Positions 19,143-27,162 of a stretch of DNA of 64,000 nt are shown here, piece after piece (position 1 is the first letter of the stretch; every line of letters starts with the position of its first letter). The DNA comes from Alphaproteobacteria bacterium. Lineage in GTDB: Bacteria; Myxococcota_A; UBA796; GCA-2862545. Under the pieces are notes generated by a model. It worked only from the letters and a program-made list of their open reading frames with translations. It did no database searches and was not told the DNA's origin. The position numbers and the translations under genes are program-made. The stretch spans positions 1-64,000 of the forward strand of contig JACKEO010000011.1 of NCBI GenBank assembly GCA_020632955.1, given 5' to 3'.

Positions 19143-20171
19143 CTAATCACGCGCGGGACCCCCTTCCAGGGAGGTGCTGGCGAGGAGGGCGTCCATGCCC
19201 GGGGTGCTCGCCGTGCGCCAGCCGTCCCCGTCGGCCACCACCACCCACGCCTCCAGATCGGGATGACGGGAGAGCAGCGGCAGCCCCTCCTCGGGCCCCA
19301 GCACCATCAGCGCCGTCGCCCAGCCGTCCGCCGTGCGGCAGTCGGGCGCCACCACCGTGGCCGACAGCACGCGAGCCGACGCGGGCAGCCCGGTGCGCGG
19401 GTCGAGGGTGTGGTGCACCGTGCGCCCCTCCACCTCGTAGGCCGTGCGGTAGTTCCCCGACGTGGCCATCGCGGCGTTCGCGAGGCGCACCGTGGCCACC
19501 AGCCCCTCCCCCGGCTGGCTGCCCACCACCGGGCGGTCCACACCGAGCACCCAGGCCCCGCCGCGCGGCGAGCGTCCGTGGGCGCGCACCTCGCCGCCCA
19601 CCTCCACCATCAGGTCGGTGACGCCCAGCGCCCCCAGCGCCCCCACCACCCGGTCGACCGCGTGGCCCTTGGCGATGGCCGACAGGTCCAGGGCGGTGCC
19701 GCCCGCGTCCACCGCGGCCCCGTCGGGACCGTCCGTCACGGCCACCCGCGCCCACCCCAGCTGCGCGCGCGCGGCGCCGAGCTCCTCGTCGGAGGGCCAG
19801 GTGGTGCGGGGCGCCCCGTGCAGCCCCCAGAGCTCCACCAGCGGCTGCACCGTGGGGTCGAAGGCACCCCCCGTCTCCTCGGCCAGCGCGAGCGCCTGCC
19901 GCACCACGAAGGCCGTGTCGGCCCGCACGGCCACCGCGCCCGGCCCCCGACGCACCGCCGCGAGGTCGGAGTCGTCCCGCCAGGTGCTCATCCCCTCGTC
20001 CACGTCCCTCAACGCCGCCAGCACCGCGTCCTCGACCGCGGGCGCCTCCACGTTTCCCGCAGCGGACCACCGGACCGTCCAGCTGGTGCCGAGGCCCTTC
20101 CCCTGGAGGGACGCGTACTCGGGCGGCGACGGGGTGGTGCAGGCCGTCAGCGTGGGGGCGGCAGCCGCCAC
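19143..20171 (-). CDS. apbE: FAD:protein FMN transferase ApbE (flavin transferase), lipoprotein
   Basis: ApbE attaches FMN covalently to a Thr in NqrB and NqrC in the periplasm. The family signatures are present: GTSWTVRW, DEGMSTWRDDSDL, GGAFDPTVQPL, DLSAIAKGHAVDRV, LVEVGGEVRAHG, NYRTAYEVEGRTVHHTLDPRTG and the metal-binding DGWATALMVLG. A lipobox (TLTAC) puts the acylated Cys at 20141. The start is unresolved: GTG at 20171 gives only ten residues before the Cys and lies inside an inverted repeat, while a GTG at 20447 that overlaps the nqrF stop keeps the frame open through the whole 258-bp element. The element seems to have replaced the native 5' end. Confidence 0.85.
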   Translation of the reverse strand: MAAAAPTLTACTTPSPPEYASLQGKGLGTSWTVRWSAAGNVEAPAVEDAVLAALRDVDEGMSTWRDDSDLAAVRRGPGAVAVRADTAFVVRQALALAEETGGAFDPTVQPLVELWGLHGAPRTTWPSDEELGAARAQLGWARVAVTDGPDGAAVDAGGTALDLSAIAKGHAVDRVVGALGALGVTDLMVEVGGEVRAHGRSPRGGAWVLGVDRPVVGSQPGEGLVATVRLANAAMATSGNYRTAYEVEGRTVHHTLDPRTGLPASARVLSATVVAPDCRTADGWATALMVLGPEEGLPLLSRHPDLEAWVVVADGDGWRTASTPGMDALLASTSLEGGPARD

Positions 20172-20419
20172 AGAGGCACAGAGGACGCAGAGGCGGGCAC
20201 AGAGGGAGGCGGGTGTGCGCCTCTGTGCCTCCCTGGGTGGGTTCCGCGAGGCCTGGTTCCCGGGGGGTCGAGGCGGGGCGTGGTGCCGGTGGGCGGCGCG
20301 TTGCCGCGCCGCTCGGGGAGGCACAGAGACGCGGCCCGTGGTGCCGCGCTGGTCCGGACCGCCGCAGGCTCCCTGGCTCTGTGCACCCCTCCGTGCCCTC
20401 TGTGCCTCTGTGGCGGCTG
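20162..20419. repeat. 258-bp element with perfect 23-bp terminal inverted repeats
   Basis: The termini are 20162-20184 (CAGCCGCCACAGAGGCACAG, continuing AGG) and its exact reverse complement at 20397-20419. Inside are further inverted segments built on the same CACAGAGGCACAGAGG theme, for example GCCTCTGTGCCTCCC at 20219-20233 against GGGAGGCACAGAGACGC around 20319-20335. The motif resembles the short CTCTGTGCCTCTGTGG repeats I know to be scattered in many environmental bacterial genomes, so a MITE- or REPIN-like mobile repeat is likely. It encodes no transposase. Its length is 86 codons exactly, and the minus-strand apbE frame stays open across it. Confidence 0.75.
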
Positions 20420-20439
20420 ACGAACCCGCCACCAGGGCC

Positions 20440-21669
20440 TCACCCACCGAAGTCGTCGAAGTGGATGTCTTCCTTGGCCACGCCCAGGGAGTCGAGCATG
20501 CGCATGACCGCGTTCACCATCGGGGGCGGGCCGCACATGTAGTACTCGCAGTCCTCGGGGGCGTCGTGGTCCTTCAGGTAGTCGTCGAGGAGCACCTGGT
20601 GGATGAAGCCCGTGGGACCCTTCCAGTCGTCCTGCGGCATGGGATCGGAGAGCGCGAGGACGAAGCGGAAGTTCGGGAACTCCTTCTCGATCTCGGTGAA
20701 GTGCTCCCAGTAGAACATCTCGCGGAGCGAGCGGGCGCCGTACCAGTAGCTGACCTTGCGACCCGTCTTCAGCGTGTGGAAGAGGTGGAAGAGGTGGGCC
20801 CGCAGGGGGGCCATGCCGGCGCCACCGCCCACGTAGATCATCTCCCGCTGCGTGTCCTGGATGAAGAACTCGCCGTAGGGGCCGCTGATCGTGACCTTGT
20901 CGCCGGGCTTCAGGTTGAAGATGTAGGAGCTGGCGATGCCGGGGGGCACGTCGAGGCCGCGGGGGGGCGTGGCGATGCGCACGTTGAGCATCACGATCTG
21001 GCCCTCGGCGGGGTGGTTGGCCATCGAGTAGGCCCGGTACACCCCGTCCTCGGCGTTCTTGCACCGGTAGTCCCAGACCTTGAACTTGTCCCAGTCCTCC
21101 CGGTACTCCTCGCCGATGTCGAACTCGGTGAAGGCGAGCTCGTACCGGGGGATGTCGATCTGGATGTAGCCGCCGGCCTTGAAGTCCAGCGTCTTGCCGT
21201 CGTCGATGTCGAGCACCAGCTCCTTGATGAAGGTGGCGCAGTTGTCGTTCGACTTCACGGTGCAGGGGAAGCGCTGGATCCCGAAGATCTCCTCGGGGAC
21301 CTCGATCTTCATGTCCTGCTTCACGCGGACCTGGCAGCCGAGGCGCCAGTGGTCCTTGCGCTCGCGCAGCGTGAGGTGACCCGTCTCGGTGGGCAGCACG
21401 TCGCCGCCGCCGTCGATCACCTGGCACTTGCACTGGGCGCAGGTGCCGCCGCCGCCGCAGGCCGAGGGGATGAAGACCTTCTCGGCCGCCAGCGTGGACA
21501 GCAGCGAGGAGCCCGGCTTCACCTTGAGCTGCTTGCTCTCGTTGATGGTGATCGTGACGTCGCCCTGGGGGACGAGCTGGCTGCGGGCCACCATCAGCAT
21601 GGCGACGAGCAGCAGGATCAGGCCGGTGAAGACCGCGACCGCGAGGCCGATGATCATGGAGACGCTCAT
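20440..21669 (-). CDS. nqrF: Na+-NQR subunit F (NADH-oxidising flavoprotein)
   Basis: A 409-residue subunit F of the sodium-pumping NADH:quinone oxidoreductase; it accepts electrons from NADH. An N-terminal membrane helix (IIGLAVAVFTGLILLLVAML) is followed by a [2Fe-2S] ferredoxin domain with ACGGGGTCAQCKC and the fourth Cys in WRLGC, an FAD domain with RAYSMANHP, and an NADH domain with YVGGGAGMAPLR and CGPPPM. The length is typical. The ATG at 21669 lies 10 bp after nqrE and places the helix at the N-terminus. It is the sixth gene of the operon. Confidence 0.97.
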   Translation of the reverse strand: MSVSMIIGLAVAVFTGLILLLVAMLMVARSQLVPQGDVTITINESKQLKVKPGSSLLSTLAAEKVFIPSACGGGGTCAQCKCQVIDGGGDVLPTETGHLTLRERKDHWRLGCQVRVKQDMKIEVPEEIFGIQRFPCTVKSNDNCATFIKELVLDIDDGKTLDFKAGGYIQIDIPRYELAFTEFDIGEEYREDWDKFKVWDYRCKNAEDGVYRAYSMANHPAEGQIVMLNVRIATPPRGLDVPPGIASSYIFNLKPGDKVTISGPYGEFFIQDTQREMIYVGGGAGMAPLRAHLFHLFHTLKTGRKVSYWYGARSLREMFYWEHFTEIEKEFPNFRFVLALSDPMPQDDWKGPTGFIHQVLLDDYLKDHDAPEDCEYYMCGPPPMVNAVMRMLDSLGVAKEDIHFDDFGG

Positions 21670-21679
21670 GGACGAGCCC

Positions 21680-22285
21680 TCAGAGCTGGATGCCGGCGAA
21701 GGCCATGAAGGCGATCGCCATGAGGCCGGTGGTGAGCATCGTGATGCCGAGGCCGCGCAGGCCGGGGGGCACGTTGCTGTAGAGGAGCTTCTGGCGGATC
21801 GCCGCCATCGCCACGATGGCCAGCGCCCAGCCCGCACCGCTGGAGAAGCCGTAGACCACGGACTCCCAGAAGGTGTACTCGCGCTCGACCATGAAGAGCG
21901 AGCCGCCGAGGATGGCGCAGTTCACCGCGATGAGCGGCAGGAAGATGCCCAGGGCGTTGTAGAGCGTGGGGCTGTAGCGATCGAGCACCATCTCCACGAG
22001 CTGCACCATCGCCGCGATGACCGCGATGAAGGCGATGAAGACCAGGAAGGACAGGTCGACGTCGCCGAGCCCCGCCCAGGCCATCGCCCCGTCGGCCAGC
22101 AGGAAGTGGTTGAGCGCCCAGTTCACCGGCACGGTGATGAGCTGCACGAAGATGACCGCGAGGCCGAGGCCCACCGCCGTCTCCACCTTCTTGGAGACCG
22201 CGAGGAAGGAGCACATCCCCAGGAAGTACGCGAGGAGGATGTTCTCGACGAAGATGTTCTGGAGCGCCAGACCGACGAGTTCCAT
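21680..22285 (-). CDS. nqrE: Na+-NQR subunit E
   Basis: A 201-residue integral membrane subunit with six hydrophobic segments. The sequence is highly characteristic: NIFVENILLAYFLGMCSFLA with the Cys that, with NqrD, holds the intramembrane Fe centre, ALGIFLPLIAVNCAILGGSLF with the second conserved Cys, and VYGFSSGAGWALAI. It forms the Na+ path with NqrD. It follows nqrD by 3 bp. Confidence 0.97.
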   Translation of the reverse strand: MELVGLALQNIFVENILLAYFLGMCSFLAVSKKVETAVGLGLAVIFVQLITVPVNWALNHFLLADGAMAWAGLGDVDLSFLVFIAFIAVIAAMVQLVEMVLDRYSPTLYNALGIFLPLIAVNCAILGGSLFMVEREYTFWESVVYGFSSGAGWALAIVAMAAIRQKLLYSNVPPGLRGLGITMLTTGLMAIAFMAFAGIQL

Positions 22286-22288
22286 GGC

Positions 22289-22957
22289 CTAGGCCTCCGT
22301 GTAGCCGGTGAGGGAGCGCTGCACCCAGACCAGCAGGCCGAGGATGATGAAGGCGCCGGGCGCCAGGACCATGAGGCCCATGTCGGCGTAGCCGAGGTCG
22401 TAGGCCGCCTGCGGCACCACCTGGAAGCCGAGCAGCGTGCCCGAGCCGAGCAGCTCGCGGAAGATCGACACCACCACGAGGATGAGGCCGTAGCCGAGCC
22501 CGTTGCCGATGCCGTCCAGCGCCGACTGCCAGGGCGGGTTCGACATGGCGAAGGCCTCGGCGCGGCCCATGATGATGCAGTTGGTGATGATCAGGCCGAC
22601 GAAGACCGAGAGCTGCTTGCTGATGTCGTACAGGTAGGCCTGCAGGATCTGGTCGACGCAGATGACCAGCGACGCGATGACCGCGAGCTGCACCACGATG
22701 CGGATGCTGGGCGGGATGTAGTTGCGCAGCAGCGAGATCACGAGGTTGCTGAACGTGACCACCACCGTGACCGCCGCCGCCATCACCAGCGCGCGGTTCA
22801 CCTGCACGGTGACGGCCAGCGAGGAGCAGATCCCCAGCACCTGGACGGTGACGGGGTTGTTGTCGAGCATCGGGTCGATCGCGATCCGCCGGGTCTTCTT
22901 GTCGAAGGCCAGCAGCGGGGCGCGCTCGGGCGCCTGCGCCGTCGCGGGGGAGCTCAT
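22289..22957 (-). CDS. nqrD: Na+-NQR subunit D
   Basis: A 222-residue integral membrane subunit, inverted-repeat relative of NqrE. Diagnostic segments are DNNPVTVQVLGICSSLAVT with the first Fe-centre Cys, IVVQLAVIASLVICVDQIL and FVGLIITNCIIMGRAEAFA with the second. The N-terminal 30 residues (Ala/Pro rich, then FDKKTRRIAIDP) are cytoplasmic. Its ATG overlaps the nqrC stop (ATGA), which indicates coupled translation. Confidence 0.97.
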   Translation of the reverse strand: MSSPATAQAPERAPLLAFDKKTRRIAIDPMLDNNPVTVQVLGICSSLAVTVQVNRALVMAAAVTVVVTFSNLVISLLRNYIPPSIRIVVQLAVIASLVICVDQILQAYLYDISKQLSVFVGLIITNCIIMGRAEAFAMSNPPWQSALDGIGNGLGYGLILVVVSIFRELLGSGTLLGFQVVPQAAYDLGYADMGLMVLAPGAFIILGLLVWVQRSLTGYTEA

Positions 22958-23730
22958 CGGGACCTCAGGCGGAGGAGGGTGGGAGCGTAGTCGCGCTCGA
23001 TGCCCGACACGACCATGGCGTCGACGCCGCGGCTGGTGATCGTGGCACCGCTCACGCCGTCGACCGCGTAGGCCACGGCGTCGGCCGGGAGGCTGTCGAG
23101 GGCGCCGCCCTTCACGACGCGGATGCCGCGGGGCTTGCCGTCGTCGAAGATGCGCTTGCCCTTCCACTGGCCCTCGAAGGGGGGCTCCATGATCTCGGCG
23201 CCGAGACCCGGGGTCTCCTTGGGCGCGAAGAAGGTGGAGCCGATGACCTCGGACAGGTCGGGCGCGAGGGCGAGGTAGCCGGAGATGGGACCCCACAGGC
23301 CCTTGCCCTGCACCGGCAGCGCGTAGGCACCCACGGCGCCGCCGTCGTCCACGCGCTTGTACAGGGCCACCAGCGCGGGCGGGGCGTCGCTGCCCTTCGC
23401 CGCGGCCTGGGCGAGCGCCACGTCGTCGAGGTCGGCGTCACCGTCGCCGTCGAGGTCGGCGCTGGCGTCGCCGCCCTCCACGAGGCGGCCGTCCTGGTGG
23501 AAGACCTGCAGCTCCACCCGCTCGGCCCAGAGGCGGTCGATCTCGGGACCGGGCACGCTCTGCCCGTCCTCCACCAGCGCCAGGGCGGTGAGGATGGACT
23601 GGTGCAGGTCGCGCTCGCGGTTGAGGTCCTGCTGGTCCTTGAGCATCGTGGCGGTGCTCGCCACGATGACGCTGCAGAAGACGCACACGCCGCCGGCGAA
23701 GCCGAGGATGTAGCCGTTGGAGAAGGCCAT
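22954..23730 (-). CDS. nqrC: Na+-NQR subunit C (covalent FMN subunit)
   Basis: A 258-residue subunit with one N-terminal helix (ILGFAGGVCVFCSVIVAS) and a periplasmic FMN-binding domain. The FMN attachment motif is VDGVSGATITSRGVD, the last Thr of SGATIT being the modified residue in characterised NqrC proteins. It needs the downstream ApbE. An unusual feature is a canonical EF-hand-type loop (DLDGDGDADLDD, residues 92-103) in the N-terminal half of the periplasmic domain, where other NqrC proteins have a variable segment. Confidence 0.95.
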   Translation of the reverse strand: MAFSNGYILGFAGGVCVFCSVIVASTATMLKDQQDLNRERDLHQSILTALALVEDGQSVPGPEIDRLWAERVELQVFHQDGRLVEGGDASADLDGDGDADLDDVALAQAAAKGSDAPPALVALYKRVDDGGAVGAYALPVQGKGLWGPISGYLALAPDLSEVIGSTFFAPKETPGLGAEIMEPPFEGQWKGKRIFDDGKPRGIRVVKGGALDSLPADAVAYAVDGVSGATITSRGVDAMVVSGIERDYAPTLLRLRSR

Positions 23731-23742
23731 GGGGGGCTCCGG

Positions 23743-24963
23743 CTACGACGCGACCGTCGCCATGCGGGCGACGCGTCGACGGGTGGTGGCCTGGACCACG
23801 TAGTGGTCGATGAGCGGGGCGAAGACGTTCATGAAGAGGATCGCGAGCATCATCCCCTCCGGGTAGGCCGGGTTGATCACGCGGATGAGGCCGCACATCG
23901 CGCCGATGCCCAGCCCGTAGATCCACCGGCCGAGGGTGGTGGTGGCCGAGCTGACGGGGTCGGTGGCCATGAAGACCGCCCCGAAGGCGAAGCCGCCCAT
24001 CACCAGGTGGTAGTGCGGGGGCAGCGTGAGCAGCGCGAGCGAGTCGGGCCCGGCGAAGGCGTTGAAGATCATGGCGACGCCGGCGAGGCCGACCACCGCA
24101 CCCACCATCGTCTGCCAGGCCGCGAGGCCCGCCAGCACCAGGGCGACCGCACCCACCAGCGCAGCGATCGCACTCACCTCGCCCATGGACCCGGGGATGG
24201 CGCCCGACGCGAGCGCCCACCAGTCCCAGCCCTGGGCCGCGAGCACGTCCACCGCCTGCGCACCCCGATCCGCGCCCGACACCGCGAGCAGCGCCGTGGC
24301 GCCCGTGTAGCCGTCGACCGCCTCGCCGGTGCGGGTGAGCGGGTTCGCCACGCCCACCACGTCCCAGACATACGCGCCGGAGATGACCGCCGGGTAGGTG
24401 AAGAAGACGAAGGCACGGGCCGTGAGCGCCGGGTTGAGGATGTTCATCCCCACGCCGCCGAAGACCTCCTTGCCGATCACCACGCCGAACACGATGCCGG
24501 CCGCCACCATCCACAGGGGCGTCGTGGGCGGCAGGGTGAGCGGGTAGAGCATGGCGGTGACGAGGAAGCCCTCGCTCACCTCGTGCTTGCGCACCACGCA
24601 GAACACGAGCTCGGCGATGCCGCCCGCCGTGTACGACACGATGATGATGGGCAGCATGTGCCACGCGCCGCGCAGCAGGCACTCGAGCGTCGTGGCGTCG
24701 GTGATGCCCTCGTACTGGAAGGCACGGGCCCCGACGTTCCACATGCCCATGAGGATGGCGGGGACCATGGCGTAGATGACGAACATCATCAGCCGCTTCA
24801 TGTCCATCGGGTCGCGCACGTGGACGCCCTTGGACGTCTTGGTGCCCACCGTGAGCAGGAAGGTCTCCGCGCCCTCGTACAGGGGCCAGGCCCAGTGCAG
24901 CCGACCGCCCTCCTCGAAGGGAGCGCGGTTGGCGTCGACGAGTCGCTCCAGCGCCTTGAGCAT
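23743..24963 (-). CDS. nqrB: Na+-NQR subunit B (covalent FMN, riboflavin; Na+ pathway)
   Basis: A 406-residue membrane subunit with about ten helices; it carries FMN, and in the family riboflavin, and forms much of the sodium and quinone path. Diagnostic segments: RDPMDMKRLMMFVIYAMVPA, KEVFGGVGMNILNPALTARA, DGYTGATALL (FMN-linked Thr in TGAT), GSMGEVSAIAALVGA and FMATDPVSSATTTLGRWIYG. The ATG at 24963 is 5 bp after the nqrA stop. Length and order are standard. Confidence 0.97.
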   Translation of the reverse strand: MLKALERLVDANRAPFEEGGRLHWAWPLYEGAETFLLTVGTKTSKGVHVRDPMDMKRLMMFVIYAMVPAILMGMWNVGARAFQYEGITDATTLECLLRGAWHMLPIIIVSYTAGGIAELVFCVVRKHEVSEGFLVTAMLYPLTLPPTTPLWMVAAGIVFGVVIGKEVFGGVGMNILNPALTARAFVFFTYPAVISGAYVWDVVGVANPLTRTGEAVDGYTGATALLAVSGADRGAQAVDVLAAQGWDWWALASGAIPGSMGEVSAIAALVGAVALVLAGLAAWQTMVGAVVGLAGVAMIFNAFAGPDSLALLTLPPHYHLVMGGFAFGAVFMATDPVSSATTTLGRWIYGLGIGAMCGLIRVINPAYPEGMMLAILFMNVFAPLIDHYVVQATTRRRVARMATVAS

Positions 24964-24968
24964 GGCCC

Positions 24969-26327
24969 TCAGGCCTCCTTGGCGTACAGCTCGAGGCTGT
25001 CGCGCAGGATCACGTCGAAGTCGTTCTTCGACGGGTCGATGTAGGAGAGCAGCGCCGCCTCCTCCTCGCTGATGTCGAGCAGGCCGAGCTTGATCGACCC
25101 CTCGAGGTCGCCCGCGATGAGCGAGCGGAAGAGGAAGGTGGGCTGGATGTCGGGGGTGGCGATGACCGTGTCGTGCACGCCCGTGGGGACGAGCGCGCGG
25201 TGGCCGCCGTAGAGGCCCGGACGCAGGTCGTAGCGGGCCGAGGGCCGGCCGAAGCCCTTGAGGTAGCTGCGGTGGAAGGACCACTTGCCGAGCTGGGGCG
25301 TGGCCCAGCCGAAGAGCTCGCGCTCCACGGTGTCGGGCAGCACGTGGACGCTGCGGGAGGACAGGCCGGCGAAGCCCTCGGGACCCACGCGGGTGCCCGT
25401 GAGCACCGACCCGCGGATCCAGCGCGCGGGGCCGTCGATCACCGGGCCGGTGAGGTGGGGCAGCGGCGCGCCCTGCACCGTGCGCACCAGGCGGGGCTGC
25501 GTCACGCCCGTGCCCACCGCCGCGTAGACGCGGGTGCCGTCGTAGCGGCCGGTGAGGAAGAGACGCCCGACGATCACGGCGTCCCACGCGCGGATCGTGA
25601 ACACGCGGCCCGTGCCCGTGGGGGGACGGATGTGGCTGACCTGCACCGCGGGATCGCCCGCCGGGTGGGGCCCGCTGAAGGTGTGGACCTCGGCGCCGGT
25701 GAGCCCCTGGAAGGCCGGGTGGGCGGCGCCCTCGGCGTGGGTGAGCACCACGCCGCCGTCGGTGAGGCGGCCGAGCACGTGGATGCCGGCCTGCAGGGCC
25801 TCGCGATCCTCGGCGGCGAGCAGGGCGTCGGGGCCGGGCTGCAGCGGGCCCGTCTCCATGCCGTCGACCAGCACCCACTGCGGCACCGTGGACGGACTGG
25901 GCAGGTGGTCGAGGGGGCGCGTGCGCAGCAGCGGCCAGACGCCGCCGGCGAGCATCTGCTCGAGCACGGCCTCGCGCGACAGGGAGGGCAGCGCGTCGAG
26001 CGCGTGGGTGGCGTGCTGCACCACCCCGCCCTCGGCGACGGTGTCGATCACGAAGCCGGTGATGACCCGACGCGCGCCGCGGCGGATCTCCTTCACCCGG
26101 CCGGCCACCGGCGCGACGACCTGCACGCGGGGCTCGAACTTGTGGAACATCAGCGGCTGGCCCGCCTTCACCTCGTCGCCCTCGCGCGCGGCCAGACGGG
26201 GGATGAAGCCCCGCAGCTCGCGCGGGTCGATGCCCACGGTGGAGGGGAGGTCGAGCTGCACTGCCGGGCCGGCGGCCTCGCCTGCGATCGGCAGGTCGAG
26301 CCCGCGCCGGATGGGGTGGTGTGCCAT
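24969..26327 (-). CDS. nqrA: Na+-NQR subunit A
   Basis: A 452-residue cytoplasmic subunit implicated in ubiquinone binding. Family features include IRRGLDLPIAGEA at the N-terminus, RGFIPRLAAREGDEVKAGQPL, APVAGRVKEIRRGARRVI, FSGPHPAGDPAVQVSHI and the C-terminal EGSIKLGLLDISEEEAALL. It is the first gene of the nqrABCDEF-apbE-nqrM operon. On the minus strand a TTAGGAGG stretch at 26393-26400 is about 65 bases upstream, in the 170-bp gap shared with the divergent rnhB, where the operon promoter should lie. Confidence 0.96.
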   Translation of the reverse strand: MAHHPIRRGLDLPIAGEAAGPAVQLDLPSTVGIDPRELRGFIPRLAAREGDEVKAGQPLMFHKFEPRVQVVAPVAGRVKEIRRGARRVITGFVIDTVAEGGVVQHATHALDALPSLSREAVLEQMLAGGVWPLLRTRPLDHLPSPSTVPQWVLVDGMETGPLQPGPDALLAAEDREALQAGIHVLGRLTDGGVVLTHAEGAAHPAFQGLTGAEVHTFSGPHPAGDPAVQVSHIRPPTGTGRVFTIRAWDAVIVGRLFLTGRYDGTRVYAAVGTGVTQPRLVRTVQGAPLPHLTGPVIDGPARWIRGSVLTGTRVGPEGFAGLSSRSVHVLPDTVERELFGWATPQLGKWSFHRSYLKGFGRPSARYDLRPGLYGGHRALVPTGVHDTVIATPDIQPTFLFRSLIAGDLEGSIKLGLLDISEEEAALLSYIDPSKNDFDVILRDSLELYAKEA

Positions 26328-26499
26328 GGTCCACTCGGGAGAGGAAGACGGCGGCGACGGCGTCGGAGGGGGTCCCGCCAGAGGGCGCGCCTCCTAACAC
26401 CCCCCCGGGACCGCGCACCGATCCTCGCCGTCATCCCTGCCACGAACGGGTCAAGGTGGGTCACCGGGGCCCGCCGACAGGCCCCTCGTGGGAGGCGAC

Positions 26500-27162
26500 G
26501 TGCGGATCCTGGGTGTGGACGAGGCGGGCCGCGGCTGCGTGCTGGGGCCCCTCGTCGTGGGGGCCTTCCTGCTGGTGGACGGTGATCAGGCCACCCTCCG
26601 CGCGGCGGGGGCCGACGACAGCAAGCGGCTGTCCGCGAAGCGCCGCGCCGCCGCTCGCGCCGCGCTCGCCCCCCTCGGCACGCCGGACGTGCGGCTGATC
26701 GACGCCCGCGCGATCGACGCGGGCAACCTCAACGTGCTGGAGGAGGCCGCCATCGTCTCGCTGGTGCTGGCCCACCGCCCCGACCACGTGGTGATGGACG
26801 CCCTGGGCCACCCCCGCACCCTGCCCGCGCTGGAGGCCCGGCTGGCCGCCGCGATCGCCCCGCACGGCCTCGCACCCACCTGGCACATCGCGCCCAAGGC
26901 CGATCGCGACCACCCGGTGTGCGGCGCCGCCTCGGTCTTCGCCAAGACCACCCGCGACGCCCGCCTCGCCGAGCTCACCGCACCCCACGGCGACCTGGGC
27001 AGCGGCTACCCGTCCGACCCGAAGACCCGCCGGTGGCTCGCCGCCCACGCCGCCACGGGGGCGCCCTGGCCGGCCTTCGTGCGCACCCGCTGGGACACGG
27101 TGGCCCAGCTCTCCCAGCTCAGCCTGGAGCCGGGGTCCAGCGCACCGCCGTCCGCCCGCTGA
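26500..27162 (+). CDS. rnhB: ribonuclease HII
   Basis: A 220-residue RNase HII, which removes ribonucleotides from DNA and RNA of RNA-DNA hybrids. The catalytic signature GVDEAGRGCVLGPLVVGAF supplies Asp and Glu, VVMDALG a further Asp, and the HPVCGAASVFAKTTRD segment is characteristic. The GTG at 26500 is preceded by GGGAGGC and puts the signature at residues 4-20; another GTG twelve bases upstream is in frame but would lie on the ribosome-binding site. The 3' end overlaps the convergent RNase HI gene by 44 bp. Confidence 0.93.
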   Translation: MRILGVDEAGRGCVLGPLVVGAFLLVDGDQATLRAAGADDSKRLSAKRRAAARAALAPLGTPDVRLIDARAIDAGNLNVLEEAAIVSLVLAHRPDHVVMDALGHPRTLPALEARLAAAIAPHGLAPTWHIAPKADRDHPVCGAASVFAKTTRDARLAELTAPHGDLGSGYPSDPKTRRWLAAHAATGAPWPAFVRTRWDTVAQLSQLSLEPGSSAPPSAR

